Shown in pieces: positions 6,701 through 14,799 of a stretch of DNA of 64,000 nucleotides; position 1 is the stretch's first letter, and each line of letters starts with the position of its first letter. The notes below the pieces were generated by a model that saw only the letters and a program-made list of their open reading frames with translations, had not been told where the DNA came from and ran no database searches. Source of the stretch: Hyphomicrobium sp. D-2 (GTDB lineage: Bacteria > Pseudomonadota > Alphaproteobacteria > Rhizobiales > Hyphomicrobiaceae); assembly GCF_029872155.1 (NCBI RefSeq), contig NZ_JARXLA010000002.1, forward strand, positions 62,001-126,000, read 5' to 3'. Position numbers and translations under genes: made by a program.

Positions 6701-8716
6701 ATGGAGCAGACGATGACCGGCTTTCCACTTGCAGGCACGATTCGTTTTCTGCCGCCCGCGGGCGCAATATTCACCCTGGCCGCATGCCGATTGAGATTGG
6801 TGTCCGTGCTTCTGTCGATATTGCTATCGATAGGATTTAGCGCTGCGAACGCCGATGAGCGCGCCCACAAGTGCGTTGAGGATGACAACAACTGGTGCAT
6901 GCAGCAGAAAAATTACGCTGCGACGCGCTATTCCAGGCTGGATCAGATCAACTCGAAAAATGCCCGCGATCTGCGCATGGCGTGGTCGTTTTCGACCGGT
7001 GTGCTGGGCGGACACGAAGGCTCGCCGCTTGTGATCGGCAGCATGATGTACCTTCACACGCCGTTCCCGAACGTCGTTTATGCGCTCAACCTTGACGACG
7101 AAAACCGCATCGTCTGGAAATATCAACCGACGCAGGATTCTAGCATCGCGCAGGGGATGTGCTGCGGGGGCGTCAATCGCGGTTTGCAGTATGCCGACGG
7201 CAAGCTGTTTCTCTATCAAGCCGACACGACGCTCGTCGCGCTGAACCCGAAGACGGGGCAGGTGATCTGGAAAGCGCAGAATGGCGATCCGGCCCAGGGC
7301 GAGACCGGCACCGGTGCAGTGCTTGTCGCGGGTAAGGTGGTGATCGCCGGTGTATCGGGAGGCGATCAAGGCGCGCGTGGTTTCATCACCGGGTATGACA
7401 TCAATTCCGGCCAGCGGCTGTGGCGGGCCTATTCGTCGGGTTCCGACGCTGAAACGCTTTTCAATGCGGAAAAGACCACGGCGTTGGGCAAGCCGGTTGG
7501 CGCGAATTCCGGCAATCCCGGTGGAGCCACTGGTGACGTAGCGGGCACTGGCAATGCTGGGGCTCTTGGTGGCGGCGCGCCGTGGGGCTGGTTTAGTTGG
7601 GACCCAAAGCTGAACCTTTTCTATTACGGAACTGGCAGCCCATCGCTTGGCGCCGGCGCTGATGAAACCCGGTCAGACGCGAAGTGGACATCCTCGATCA
7701 TCGCCCGCCGTCCGCAGACCGGTGACGCTGTCTGGGCCTATCAGCTGACGCCATCCGACGTCTGGGGATTTGATGGCGTCAATGAAATGATCCTGATCGA
7801 CGAGGCGCAGATCGGCGGCGAGAAACGCGATGTTCTGGTGCACTTTGACCGCAACGGATTTGCCTACACCATCGACCGCGCAACTGGAATTCCGCTTGTC
7901 GCTGAAAGGTTCGATGTGGCGGTCAACTGGGCCAGTGAGATTGACCTCGACGCAGCCAGTCCGACATTTGGACGGCCGAAGGCAATTGCATCGTTATCCG
8001 ATCTGAAGGGCGACGCGGCAGCGCAAACCGCACAGGTTTGTCCGGCATCACTAGGCAGCAAGAACCAGCAACCCGCCGCCTATTCTCCGATGACGAAGCT
8101 GTTCTATGTGCCTGCAAGTCATGTGTGCATGAACTTTGCTGCGCCAGTTGCGGCGGCCGTGGCAGATGCCGGTGAAGCCGCCAGAAAAGGCGCAGCAGCG
8201 GGCGAGGGGCAAGCGCCGCAGCCGGCCGCGCCTGAAGCTTCGCGCTCGATTTCCACTGCGCCGGTCGCAATTCCCGGCCCGCCCGTCAGCATGTCGCCGC
8301 CCAAAAACGATACGCATATGGGCAACCTGATTGCCTGGGATGCCGTTGAGGGCAAAGCGGTGTGGTCGAACAAGGAGCAGTTTCCCATCTGGTCGGGCGT
8401 GCTGACCACGGCGGGCGGCATCGCCTGCTACGGCACATTGGAAGGCGACTTCAAATGCGTCGACCAGAAGGACGGGCGTGAGTTGTTCCGCAATCGCACG
8501 CCATCCGGCATCGTCGGAAACGTGTTCACCTATGCCCACAAGGGCAAGCAGTACATCGGCGTGCTGTCGGGCATTGGCGGGCTGCCGGGGCTAGGTATCG
8601 GCAACGGCCGTAATGATGCCAAGCGTACGGAACAATCGCCGCTGGCGGCTGCTTTGTCTGGTCTGCGCAACTATACGGCGCAGGGCGGATCGCTCACGGT
8701 GTGGGCGCTGCCGTAG
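6701..8716 (+). CDS. XoxF-like PQQ-dependent methanol/ethanol dehydrogenase family protein with altered active site
   Basis: The 671-residue protein has an N-terminal hydrophobic signal (VSVLLSILLSIGFSAANA) and the eight-bladed propeller of MxaF/XoxF quinoproteins; segments such as ADGKLFLYQADTTLVAL and GGAPWGWFSWDPKLNLFYYG are close to XoxF, perhaps the XoxF4 branch. The adjacent-cysteine pair (C154-C155) and the Arg of HFDRNG are kept. Three metal or catalytic positions differ from XoxF: the Glu of SGGE is Asp222, the Asn of GTGNP is Ser313, and the catalytic Asp of W-D-Y-D is Gly356, while the lanthanide-site Asp (Asp358) remains. An Ala/Pro-rich insertion lies near residues 480-535. The start is 6701, or 6713 with GGAG six bases upstream. 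It may be inactive or have an unusual function; that is inference. Confidence 0.9.
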   Translation: MEQTMTGFPLAGTIRFLPPAGAIFTLAACRLRLVSVLLSILLSIGFSAANADERAHKCVEDDNNWCMQQKNYAATRYSRLDQINSKNARDLRMAWSFSTGVLGGHEGSPLVIGSMMYLHTPFPNVVYALNLDDENRIVWKYQPTQDSSIAQGMCCGGVNRGLQYADGKLFLYQADTTLVALNPKTGQVIWKAQNGDPAQGETGTGAVLVAGKVVIAGVSGGDQGARGFITGYDINSGQRLWRAYSSGSDAETLFNAEKTTALGKPVGANSGNPGGATGDVAGTGNAGALGGGAPWGWFSWDPKLNLFYYGTGSPSLGAGADETRSDAKWTSSIIARRPQTGDAVWAYQLTPSDVWGFDGVNEMILIDEAQIGGEKRDVLVHFDRNGFAYTIDRATGIPLVAERFDVAVNWASEIDLDAASPTFGRPKAIASLSDLKGDAAAQTAQVCPASLGSKNQQPAAYSPMTKLFYVPASHVCMNFAAPVAAAVADAGEAARKGAAAGEGQAPQPAAPEASRSISTAPVAIPGPPVSMSPPKNDTHMGNLIAWDAVEGKAVWSNKEQFPIWSGVLTTAGGIACYGTLEGDFKCVDQKDGRELFRNRTPSGIVGNVFTYAHKGKQYIGVLSGIGGLPGLGIGNGRNDAKRTEQSPLAAALSGLRNYTAQGGSLTVWALP

Positions 8717-8836
8717 CGGGCCAGTCGTTTCGCGCGCATCGATTATTTCGGAAAAATCAATCGTGAGCATTTACTCTGTCGTTGCGCGTGTGTGGCAGTG
8801 TCGTTCTGCAACTCATCCAGAAACAGGGGCGCAGCT

Positions 8837-9415
8837 TTGGTACGAGACAGCTTTCCTGTTGTGGGTGCTATTAGCCTGCTGTTTGCGGTCGCCGTCGCCG
8901 CGCTGGCCGCTGATGCGCGTCCGGGAATGCAGCCCGAGGTGACGTTGCCCGATGGCTGCATTAGCCAGGAAGGTGCGGAGTTCAAGGACGGTCGCTGGAT
9001 GCTGCCCGATGGCACGCCGACGTTTCGGGTCTGCAGGCGCGATGGCAAGATCATCACCGATTGGTCGACCTATAACGGCTATCGCCGCTACCATGCGGAG
9101 TGTGCGCTCTGCCATGGGCCGAATGCACTCGGCACCGTCGATGCGCCGGGGCTGGCCAACGCGCTGAAGAAGCTCGACTACAACGAGTACGCGAACATCG
9201 TTGCGAACGGGCGCGTTTCGGACGAAAGCGGCACCAGAATAACGATGCCCAGCTTCAGCCATGACCGCAATGTGATGTGCTTCCTCAACGATCTGTACGC
9301 CTATCTCAAGGCGCGCTCGTTCGACAACGGGTTGCCCGCAACACAGCTTGGCGGCGATAATCGCGACGATAAACCGGACGAAGTGCAGAAGGCCGATGAG
9401 CAGTGCCTCGGTTGA
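8837..9415 (+). CDS. XoxG-like c-type cytochrome (methanol metabolism-related)
   Basis: This secreted mono-heme cytochrome c of about 192 residues has a signal peptide (VVGAISLLFAVAVAALAA). The heme site C89-A-L-C92-H93 follows the segment TYNGYRRYHAE, and MPSF (Met137) can supply the sixth ligand. It resembles the XoxG/CytcL-type electron acceptors of PQQ methanol dehydrogenases, with extra cysteines at 41, 66 and 148. The TTG at 8837 was chosen because AGGGG lies 8 bases upstream; a GTG at 8792 in the same frame is an alternative. It sits about 120 bases after the XoxF-like gene, the usual partner order. Confidence 0.88.
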   Translation: MVRDSFPVVGAISLLFAVAVAALAADARPGMQPEVTLPDGCISQEGAEFKDGRWMLPDGTPTFRVCRRDGKIITDWSTYNGYRRYHAECALCHGPNALGTVDAPGLANALKKLDYNEYANIVANGRVSDESGTRITMPSFSHDRNVMCFLNDLYAYLKARSFDNGLPATQLGGDNRDDKPDEVQKADEQCLG

Positions 9416-9545
9416 TGTGCCGGTCGTTTTCCATGCCCGCGGCCTGATCCGCATCTTGGCGTTTAGGCGGGCTGTGCTGTGGCTGCCAATCCGCTAGAAT
9501 GACTTCATGCCTCGCGATGGGATGCGAGCGGAGGGGCAAAGACGC

Positions 9546-10268
9546 ATGAAGGTCGGAAAACATTCGGTTCAGCTCGCGACGGCAGGCTTTGGTATGCGTG
9601 ACCGCATCACTCGGCACGCAACGATCCGGATGATGGCTGTTACGCTGCTGGTTGCCGCCTTCAATGCAGTTTTCCTCTGCGGACAGGCCGCCGCCGATAC
9701 GCCGACCGAAGTGCGGCCACAGCCACAGCGTCCGATATCGGGTGCCGCACCGCATCCCGATATCGCGCCAACGCCGCAACCGGCCGCCAATGTGCCGCCG
9801 GAGCCTGACAGCTACCGCATGGATGATTTCCGCTCGCCGGTTCCTGCCACGCTGCGCGGCGCGCGCGTTCTGACTAACGAAGAAGCCGCCGACCTCTGGA
9901 ACAGCGATGGCGCCGTCTTCATCGATGTCTATCCGCAGGCGCAGAAGCCGCCCAACCTGCCCGCAGGCACGTTGTGGCGCGATCCGGCCCATCGCAGCAT
10001 CGAAGGCGCCGCATGGATGCCGAACGTCGGCTACGGCGGACTGCCCGATGAGGTGGATCAATATTTCCAGCAGCGTCTGCAGGCGCTGACGAAAGGCGCG
10101 AAGAATGCGCCGCTGGTGTTTTTCTGTCTCAAGGAATGCTGGATGTCATGGAACGCAGCCAAGCGTGCGATGACATACGGCTACTCCAACGTGATGTGGT
10201 TCCCCAGCGGTACAGATGGCTGGCAGGAGCTGGGCTATCCGCTGATCGCGGTTAAGAAGTTGCCGTGA
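9546..10268 (+). CDS. PQQ-catabolism-associated cysteine-motif, rhodanese-like exported protein
   Basis: The 240-residue protein has a hydrophobic export segment (residues 29-50), a Pro-rich linker (51-90) and a rhodanese-like domain. Its end carries FFCLKECWMSWNAAKRA (Cys194, Cys198, Trp199) followed by GTDGWQELGYPL, the signature of the family named PQQ-dependent catabolism-associated CXXCW motif protein. Between the cysteines three residues are present. Such proteins lie next to PQQ alcohol dehydrogenases; their function is unknown, perhaps thiol chemistry in the periplasm. The ATG at 9546 has GGAGGGG about 10 bases upstream. It is the third gene after the XoxF-like and cytochrome genes. 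Confidence 0.88.
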   Translation: MKVGKHSVQLATAGFGMRDRITRHATIRMMAVTLLVAAFNAVFLCGQAAADTPTEVRPQPQRPISGAAPHPDIAPTPQPAANVPPEPDSYRMDDFRSPVPATLRGARVLTNEEAADLWNSDGAVFIDVYPQAQKPPNLPAGTLWRDPAHRSIEGAAWMPNVGYGGLPDEVDQYFQQRLQALTKGAKNAPLVFFCLKECWMSWNAAKRAMTYGYSNVMWFPSGTDGWQELGYPLIAVKKLP

Positions 10269-10307
10269 GCCTCAGCCGCGGCGAGCAACTATGAGACCGA
10301 TTATTCA

Positions 10308-10334
10308 CGCTTCGGACTGATTGGGTCCGAAGCG
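10308..10334. terminator. Hairpin between convergent genes, possible terminator
   Basis: CGCTTCGGAC (10308-10317) and GTCCGAAGCG (10325-10334) form a perfect 10-bp stem with a 7-base loop. It lies 40 bases after the cysteine-motif gene and just past the end of the minus-strand small membrane gene. No strong U-run follows, so function as a terminator is probable but not certain. Confidence 0.6.
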
Positions 10335-10390
10335 ATCACGGTCTAGCTGCTCGCCTGGATCATGTGCACACGCTCTTTCGCCGTGCAGCG

Positions 10391-10636
10391 TTATGGTGTG
10401 CGCGGTGCCGGGGCCGGGGATGGCGTTGTCGGCGTGGTGATCGTGTTGTTGGGCGCCGGAGCGGTGACGCTGGCGCCGGGCTCAACGGTCACCGTCGTGG
10501 TGTCGCGCTGGGATGCAAAGTACATCGTCAGCAATGCCAGCAGAACTGCGGCCGCTACGATCATGGCCAGCGTCCTTACGCTGGAATCCATCTGCGAGTG
10601 GGCGTCGCGTCGATCCGGGCGATCATACAAAGCCAT
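10391..10636 (-). CDS. Small single-span membrane protein of unknown function
   Basis: The 81-residue product starts MALYDRPDRRDAH with GGAGG seven bases upstream of the ATG, a strong start. It has a short charged N terminus, one membrane span (TLAMIVAAAVLLALLTMYFA) and a Thr/Pro/Ala-rich tail that should face the periplasm. I do not recognise a family. It lies downstream of the minus-strand ABC permease gene with about 115 bases between, and may be transcribed separately. Confidence 0.65.
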   Translation of the reverse strand: MALYDRPDRRDAHSQMDSSVRTLAMIVAAAVLLALLTMYFASQRDTTTVTVEPGASVTAPAPNNTITTPTTPSPAPAPRTP

Positions 10637-10752
10637 GGCAAACCTCCAGTTGATTTGCACATCGAACCGATGGCGCGATGAAAGGTTCCAACGGAATTAT
10701 TCGAGCAAATTTGAGAAAAATCGCCGCTATTGGCGCGCCCGAAAATACTGGT

Positions 10753-11811
10753 TTAGCCCGGGCCGCCGCGTCGGGCGATCAGCCCTTTCGAGGGATTGTA
10801 GGCGTAGATCGCGCCACCCAGAAAAATCGCCGTGCATAGCAGCACGATTCCCAGCGACGCCCAGTCGACCCTTGCATACAGCGCGAACCGTATCAGCTCC
10901 ACGGCGTGCGTGAACGGATTAAGCTGGCAGATATAATACAGCACCGGGCTCGACTGCTCGATGCGCGACAGCGGGTAGAGAGCGGACGAAGCAAAGAACA
11001 TCGGGAAGATGACGAAGTTCATCACCCCGGCGAAGTTCTCAAGCTGGCGCACCACTGACGAAAGCAGCAGTGCCAGAGAACCCAGCATGAAACCCGCAAT
11101 TAGAACCGCGGGCAGCACGGCAAGGTAATTCATCGATGGCGCCGGAAGATCCCACGCAAAGATGACTACCGCCATCATCACAGCGGTTGCGATCAGCGCT
11201 GCCGCGAGTGCACCCGCCATGGTGCGCTGGGAAAACATTTTGCCGAATGCGTTGATGATTGCCAGCACCGCAAGCGCACCGAGCGGGCCTAGCAACAGCG
11301 CGTATCCGGTGCTGCCGAGATCTGCTTCCCAAAAGTAGAAGATGATCAGAAACACATAGACCTGAATGGCCGCGACGGCGACGCCACCGACCAGTTTCGA
11401 CACCAGCAGAAACCATCGCGGAAACGGGCTGACCAGCAGCGTTCGCATCGCGCCGGTCTCGCGATCGTAAACCATCGACAGCGACGACTGCATCGCGTTG
11501 AAAAGCAGGATCATGCCGATAAGGCCCGGCAAGACATACACCTCGTAGAGTACCGCGCCGTCATAGGGCGGAGTGTTCTGCACGCCGAGCGCCTGACGAA
11601 ATCCGGCAGCAAAAATGAACAGCCAGATCAGCGGCCGCACGAGCGCGGATAGGAAACGCTCACGCTGATGCATGTAACGCAGCACCTCGCGCCACACGAT
11701 GCCGTAAAGGCAGGTGACATAGGCATGCACGCCAAGCGGCGGCGGAGCGTTATCGGCAATACGATCGCCGCTGCGAGGCCGCTGCTGATCCGTCGCGCTC
11801 AAAGTCGTCAT
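10753..11811 (-). CDS. ABC transporter permease, PQQ alcohol dehydrogenase-linked family
   Basis: This 352-residue ABC-2 type permease has six or so hydrophobic spans (for example LIWLFIFAAGF, VYVFLIIFYFW, LAVLAIINAFG, FVIFPMFFASSALYPL). The sequence from RFLSALVRPLIWLF to the conserved LNPFTHAVELIRF end matches the permease family found with PQQ-dependent alcohol dehydrogenases (PedC-like; similar to LutF in lanthanide uptake clusters). Its ATG overlaps the stop of the ATPase gene by 4 bp (ATGA), so they form one transporter. The substrate is unknown; the neighbourhood with a XoxF-like gene makes lanthanide, PQQ or alcohol-linked export or import conceivable. Confidence 0.88.
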   Translation of the reverse strand: MTTLSATDQQRPRSGDRIADNAPPPLGVHAYVTCLYGIVWREVLRYMHQRERFLSALVRPLIWLFIFAAGFRQALGVQNTPPYDGAVLYEVYVLPGLIGMILLFNAMQSSLSMVYDRETGAMRTLLVSPFPRWFLLVSKLVGGVAVAAIQVYVFLIIFYFWEADLGSTGYALLLGPLGALAVLAIINAFGKMFSQRTMAGALAAALIATAVMMAVVIFAWDLPAPSMNYLAVLPAVLIAGFMLGSLALLLSSVVRQLENFAGVMNFVIFPMFFASSALYPLSRIEQSSPVLYYICQLNPFTHAVELIRFALYARVDWASLGIVLLCTAIFLGGAIYAYNPSKGLIARRGGPG

Positions 11812-12590
11812 GCCGCGAGTTCCCCGGTGCCGGCTGCGGTACCGGTCATTTTGCGAAATGCGTCGCTGACAGTTTGCATCTCGGTGTGTGCCAGCAATTC
11901 GGGAACCGTGCCGGTGAAAAGCACGCGGCCCTTGTGCAGCAGCACGACGAGGTCGGTGGGCAGCACCTCATCGAAAAGATGCGTTGCCCACAGCACGGCA
12001 AGGCCTTCCTTTTCTACCAGCGAGCGCACGATCTTCACGACGCTTTCGCGCGATCCGATGTCGAGGCCAACGGTTGGCTCATCAAGAAGTAACAGCGATG
12101 GCCGATGCAGCAGGGAGCGGGCAATTTCCAGTCGCCGCGACTGGCCGCCGGAAAGGTTGCGCACTTTTTCTTCGGCGCGATCCGTCAACCCAACCGTTGC
12201 CAGCGCCTGTGCCGTGCGTGCTCGTGCGTCAGCGCCGCTGATGCCATGCAATGCGCAGTGATAAAACAGGTTCTGCTGCAGCGTCAGATCGAGATCGAGC
12301 GTGCGGCTCTGGAACACCACGCCAAGCCTCTGCAACGCGGCGGTAGCGCGGCGGCGGATGTCGGCGCCGAAGATACGGATCTCGCCGGTGACGTTGTCGT
12401 ATAGGCGTGTGATGAGCGAAAACAGCGTCGACTTTCCAGCGCCGTTGAGCCCCAGCAACACGACGAAACGGCCGCGCGGAATTTCAAGCGATACATCGCT
12501 CAGTGCGCGATTGTCGCCAAACGCGTGACTGACATCCCTGACCAGGAGCGCGGGCGTTTCAGCCTCCGGTGTCCGATGCTCGACTGCCAT
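11808..12590 (-). CDS. ABC transporter ATP-binding protein, PQQ alcohol dehydrogenase-linked family
   Basis: The 260-residue ATPase has a Walker A GLNGAGKST, the signature LSGGQSRRLEIARSLL and a Walker B SLLLLDEPTVGLD followed by the switch His in WATHLFDE. It fits the ATPase family that accompanies PQQ-dependent alcohol dehydrogenase systems (similar to LutE). The ATG at 12590 (MAVEHRTPEAE) was chosen because the ABC domain begins about 16 residues later; upstream codons in frame lack similarity. It is cotranscribed with the permease. No periplasmic binding protein of the matching family is in this operon. Confidence 0.9.
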   Translation of the reverse strand: MAVEHRTPEAETPALLVRDVSHAFGDNRALSDVSLEIPRGRFVVLLGLNGAGKSTLFSLITRLYDNVTGEIRIFGADIRRRATAALQRLGVVFQSRTLDLDLTLQQNLFYHCALHGISGADARARTAQALATVGLTDRAEEKVRNLSGGQSRRLEIARSLLHRPSLLLLDEPTVGLDIGSRESVVKIVRSLVEKEGLAVLWATHLFDEVLPTDLVVLLHKGRVLFTGTVPELLAHTEMQTVSDAFRKMTGTAAGTGELAA

Positions 12591-13043
12591 GTTCCTGCTG
12601 ACGCCAATCCTGGAATTGCGATGCAACGGCAGTTGCTCAATGCCGCATTCGAGATGCAACGGCGAATGAACTTCGCCTCGCAACAATGTGACCTTGGATG
12701 CCGGACCTCTGGTGTCGCTTATGTTATAATGTTGCACTTAGACGGAATAGAACGATGCTTTGTCAAGATCCGACGAAGGTGCAGGCGTGCTCCGCGATGG
12801 CGAAACGGCATCCCTTTGCGGGCAGGGTTAGAATGTTCTTGCAATCGGTGAGAGCTTCGGCCCACCTAAAAGGAAAAACCAACAAAAACAGGCCGAAATA
12901 TTAGTTCTGCGGCCTGACAGGGGAAGCGCCTTGATTGCTGAAGCGAGCCTCGCGAAATGCCATGACAGTGACAAGCTGCAACGCGGCTCACTGCAATCTG
13001 ATCCGATGGTTCCGTCCTGCGGTCGTGCGGGAAAGGGTGCTGC
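12591..13043. other. Divergent intergenic region between two ABC transporter operons
   Basis: No gene is supported in these 453 bases. A TATAAT sequence occurs near 12723 but without a convincing -35 partner at the right distance. The region should hold the promoters of both transporter operons. A purine-rich ribosome site (GGGAAAGGG) precedes the start at 13044. Confidence 0.45.
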
Positions 13044-14030
13044 ATGATCGATCGCCGTCAACTGCTGGCGGCCGGTGGCGCGGCTACTGCAGCAGCAGCG
13101 TTTAATATCCCGCTCGTGTTTGCCGCTGATGCCGGCACGTTGCGCGTTGCAACGCTGAAATTCGGTTCGCTGGGCTGGGTGCTTGAGATCATCAAATCGC
13201 ATGATCTCGCGGCCAAGGCCGGGTTGAAGCTCAATGTCATCCACGTTGCCAACAGTCAGGCGGCGTCGGTTTCCGTGCTGTCCGGCGACAGCGACATGAT
13301 CATCAGCGACTGGCTGTGGGCGCTGCGCGAACGCGCCATCGGCATTCCGCTGCGCTATGCGCCGTATTCGTCGGCGCTGGGCGCGGTGATGGTGCCCGGC
13401 ACGTCGCCCGTCAAGACGCTGCAGGATTTCAAAGGCCGTACGATAGGCGTTTCCGGTGGGCCGATCGACAAGAGCTGGCTGTTGCTGCGTGCCTATGCCC
13501 GCAATGTGCTGAATTTCGATATCGCGAAAGAAGCGCGGCCGTCGTTCGGCGCCTCTCCGTTGCTGACGGCCGAGGTGCTGAATGGCCGGCTCGATGGCGT
13601 GCTGAACTTCTGGACCTACGCCGCGCGCATGGAGGGTGAGGGCGCCCGATCGGTGATCGGCATGGATGCGGTGCTGGAGGCGCTGGGTATCAAGCCGATC
13701 CCGTCGCTCGTGGGCTTCATCTGGCGTGAGCAAACGGAAGCGACGAAAGCGCCTGCGATAGCTGCGTTTCTGTCCGTGGTGCGTCAGGCGCAGGGTGTTC
13801 TGGCGACGTCGGATGACGCGTGGGACAGCATCCGCCATCTGGTACGGCCTGAGACCGATGCCGAGTTCACGGCCATCAAGGCTTACTACCGCGCCGGCAT
13901 TCCGCAGCCTTGGGGCGAAGCGCAGACCAAAGCGGCGCAGCGTCTCGTCGAAGTTCTGGCCGATGTCGATGGCGCGGAGCTGCTCGGCCCCGATACCCCG
14001 TTCGATCCGAAGCTGTTCTATGCAACATGA
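13044..14030 (+). CDS. ABC transporter substrate-binding protein, taurine/nitrate/sulfonate (NMT1-like) type
   Basis: The 328-residue exported protein starts MIDRRQLLAAGGAATAAAA, a twin-arginine-like or Sec signal, and continues with a NMT1/SsuA-like binding fold: LRVATLKFGSLGWVLEII, GDSDMIISDWLWALR, LQDFKGRTIGVSGG. This family binds small organic ions (taurine, sulfonates, nitrate, thiamine precursors). The ligand cannot be read from the sequence. It lies at the head of an operon with its permease, which starts 11 bp before its stop, and its ATPase. Position between the XoxF-like and cofactor genes hints at a cofactor or metal-chelate substrate. Confidence 0.88.
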   Translation: MIDRRQLLAAGGAATAAAAFNIPLVFAADAGTLRVATLKFGSLGWVLEIIKSHDLAAKAGLKLNVIHVANSQAASVSVLSGDSDMIISDWLWALRERAIGIPLRYAPYSSALGAVMVPGTSPVKTLQDFKGRTIGVSGGPIDKSWLLLRAYARNVLNFDIAKEARPSFGASPLLTAEVLNGRLDGVLNFWTYAARMEGEGARSVIGMDAVLEALGIKPIPSLVGFIWREQTEATKAPAIAAFLSVVRQAQGVLATSDDAWDSIRHLVRPETDAEFTAIKAYYRAGIPQPWGEAQTKAAQRLVEVLADVDGAELLGPDTPFDPKLFYAT

Positions 14031-14799
14031 AGCGGGTGCGCCGTTCGGCGCCATCAGGATCGGCCGCATTGGCTGGACGCTGATTTCGCTCTCGACGCTG
14101 CTGGCACTATGGGCCATTGCCGCTGCCATCGTGCAGAGCCGCTATCTGCCCGATCCGCTCACGGTCGTTGAGGTGATGGCACGCGAATGGCAGAACGGCG
14201 ATCTGTGGCGCAACATCATCGCCACGCTGATCCGCGTGTTCTTCAGTTTCACCATCGCGATCTTTGTCGGCTCCGCTATCGGTCTGCTGCTTGGCCGCCA
14301 TCCGCTGGCCGACCGCTTCTTCGATCCGTGGGTCAGCTTCTTTCTCAACCTGCCCGCGCTGGTCATCATCATCCTTTGCTACATCTGGTTCGGCTTGACC
14401 GAGGTGGCCGCGGTGCTCGCGGTGGCGATCAACAAAATTCCCAACGTTGCGGTGACGATGCGGGAGGGCGCGCGCAGCCTCTCCAAAGATCTCATCGAGA
14501 TGGCGCAGATCTATCGCTTCGGCTGGTGGAAAACGCTGCGTCACGTCACGGTGCCGCAACTGGCGCCGTTCTTTATTGCCGCGTCGCGCACCGGATTGTC
14601 GCTGGTGTGGAAGATCGTGCTGGTGGTGGAGGCGTTCGGCCGCTCCGACGGCGTTGGCTATCAGCTCAACATCGCGTTCCAGCTTTTCGATGTGCCGATG
14701 ATCCTAGCATATTCGCTGGCGTTCATCGCCGTCGTGCAACTCATCGAGCTGGCGTTGCTGCAGCCAATGATTACGCGCACCAACAGGTGGCGGCGATGA
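14020..14799 (+). CDS. ABC transporter permease, taurine/nitrate type
   Basis: The 259-residue membrane protein has the SsuC/TauC/NrtB fold with about six spans and the EAA-like loop (EMAQIYRFGWWKTLRHVTVPQLAPF) that contacts the ATPase. The ATG at 14020 lies inside the end of the binding-protein gene, an 11-bp overlap suggesting coupling; the open frame further upstream is unlike the family. The stop overlaps the ATPase start by 4 bp. Confidence 0.9.
   Translation: MQHEAGAPFGAIRIGRIGWTLISLSTLLALWAIAAAIVQSRYLPDPLTVVEVMAREWQNGDLWRNIIATLIRVFFSFTIAIFVGSAIGLLLGRHPLADRFFDPWVSFFLNLPALVIIILCYIWFGLTEVAAVLAVAINKIPNVAVTMREGARSLSKDLIEMAQIYRFGWWKTLRHVTVPQLAPFFIAASRTGLSLVWKIVLVVEAFGRSDGVGYQLNIAFQLFDVPMILAYSLAFIAVVQLIELALLQPMITRTNRWRR

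Noticed and set aside
12723-12728. TATAAT as a promoter -10 box
   Set aside because: No -35 element at 16-18 bases on the same strand could be identified, so only the bare hexamer is noted.
12828-14129. A 433-codon minus-strand frame across the taurine-type binding protein gene
   Set aside because: Mostly antisense to the clearly recognised binding-protein gene; Arg/His-rich composition and no signal or domain.
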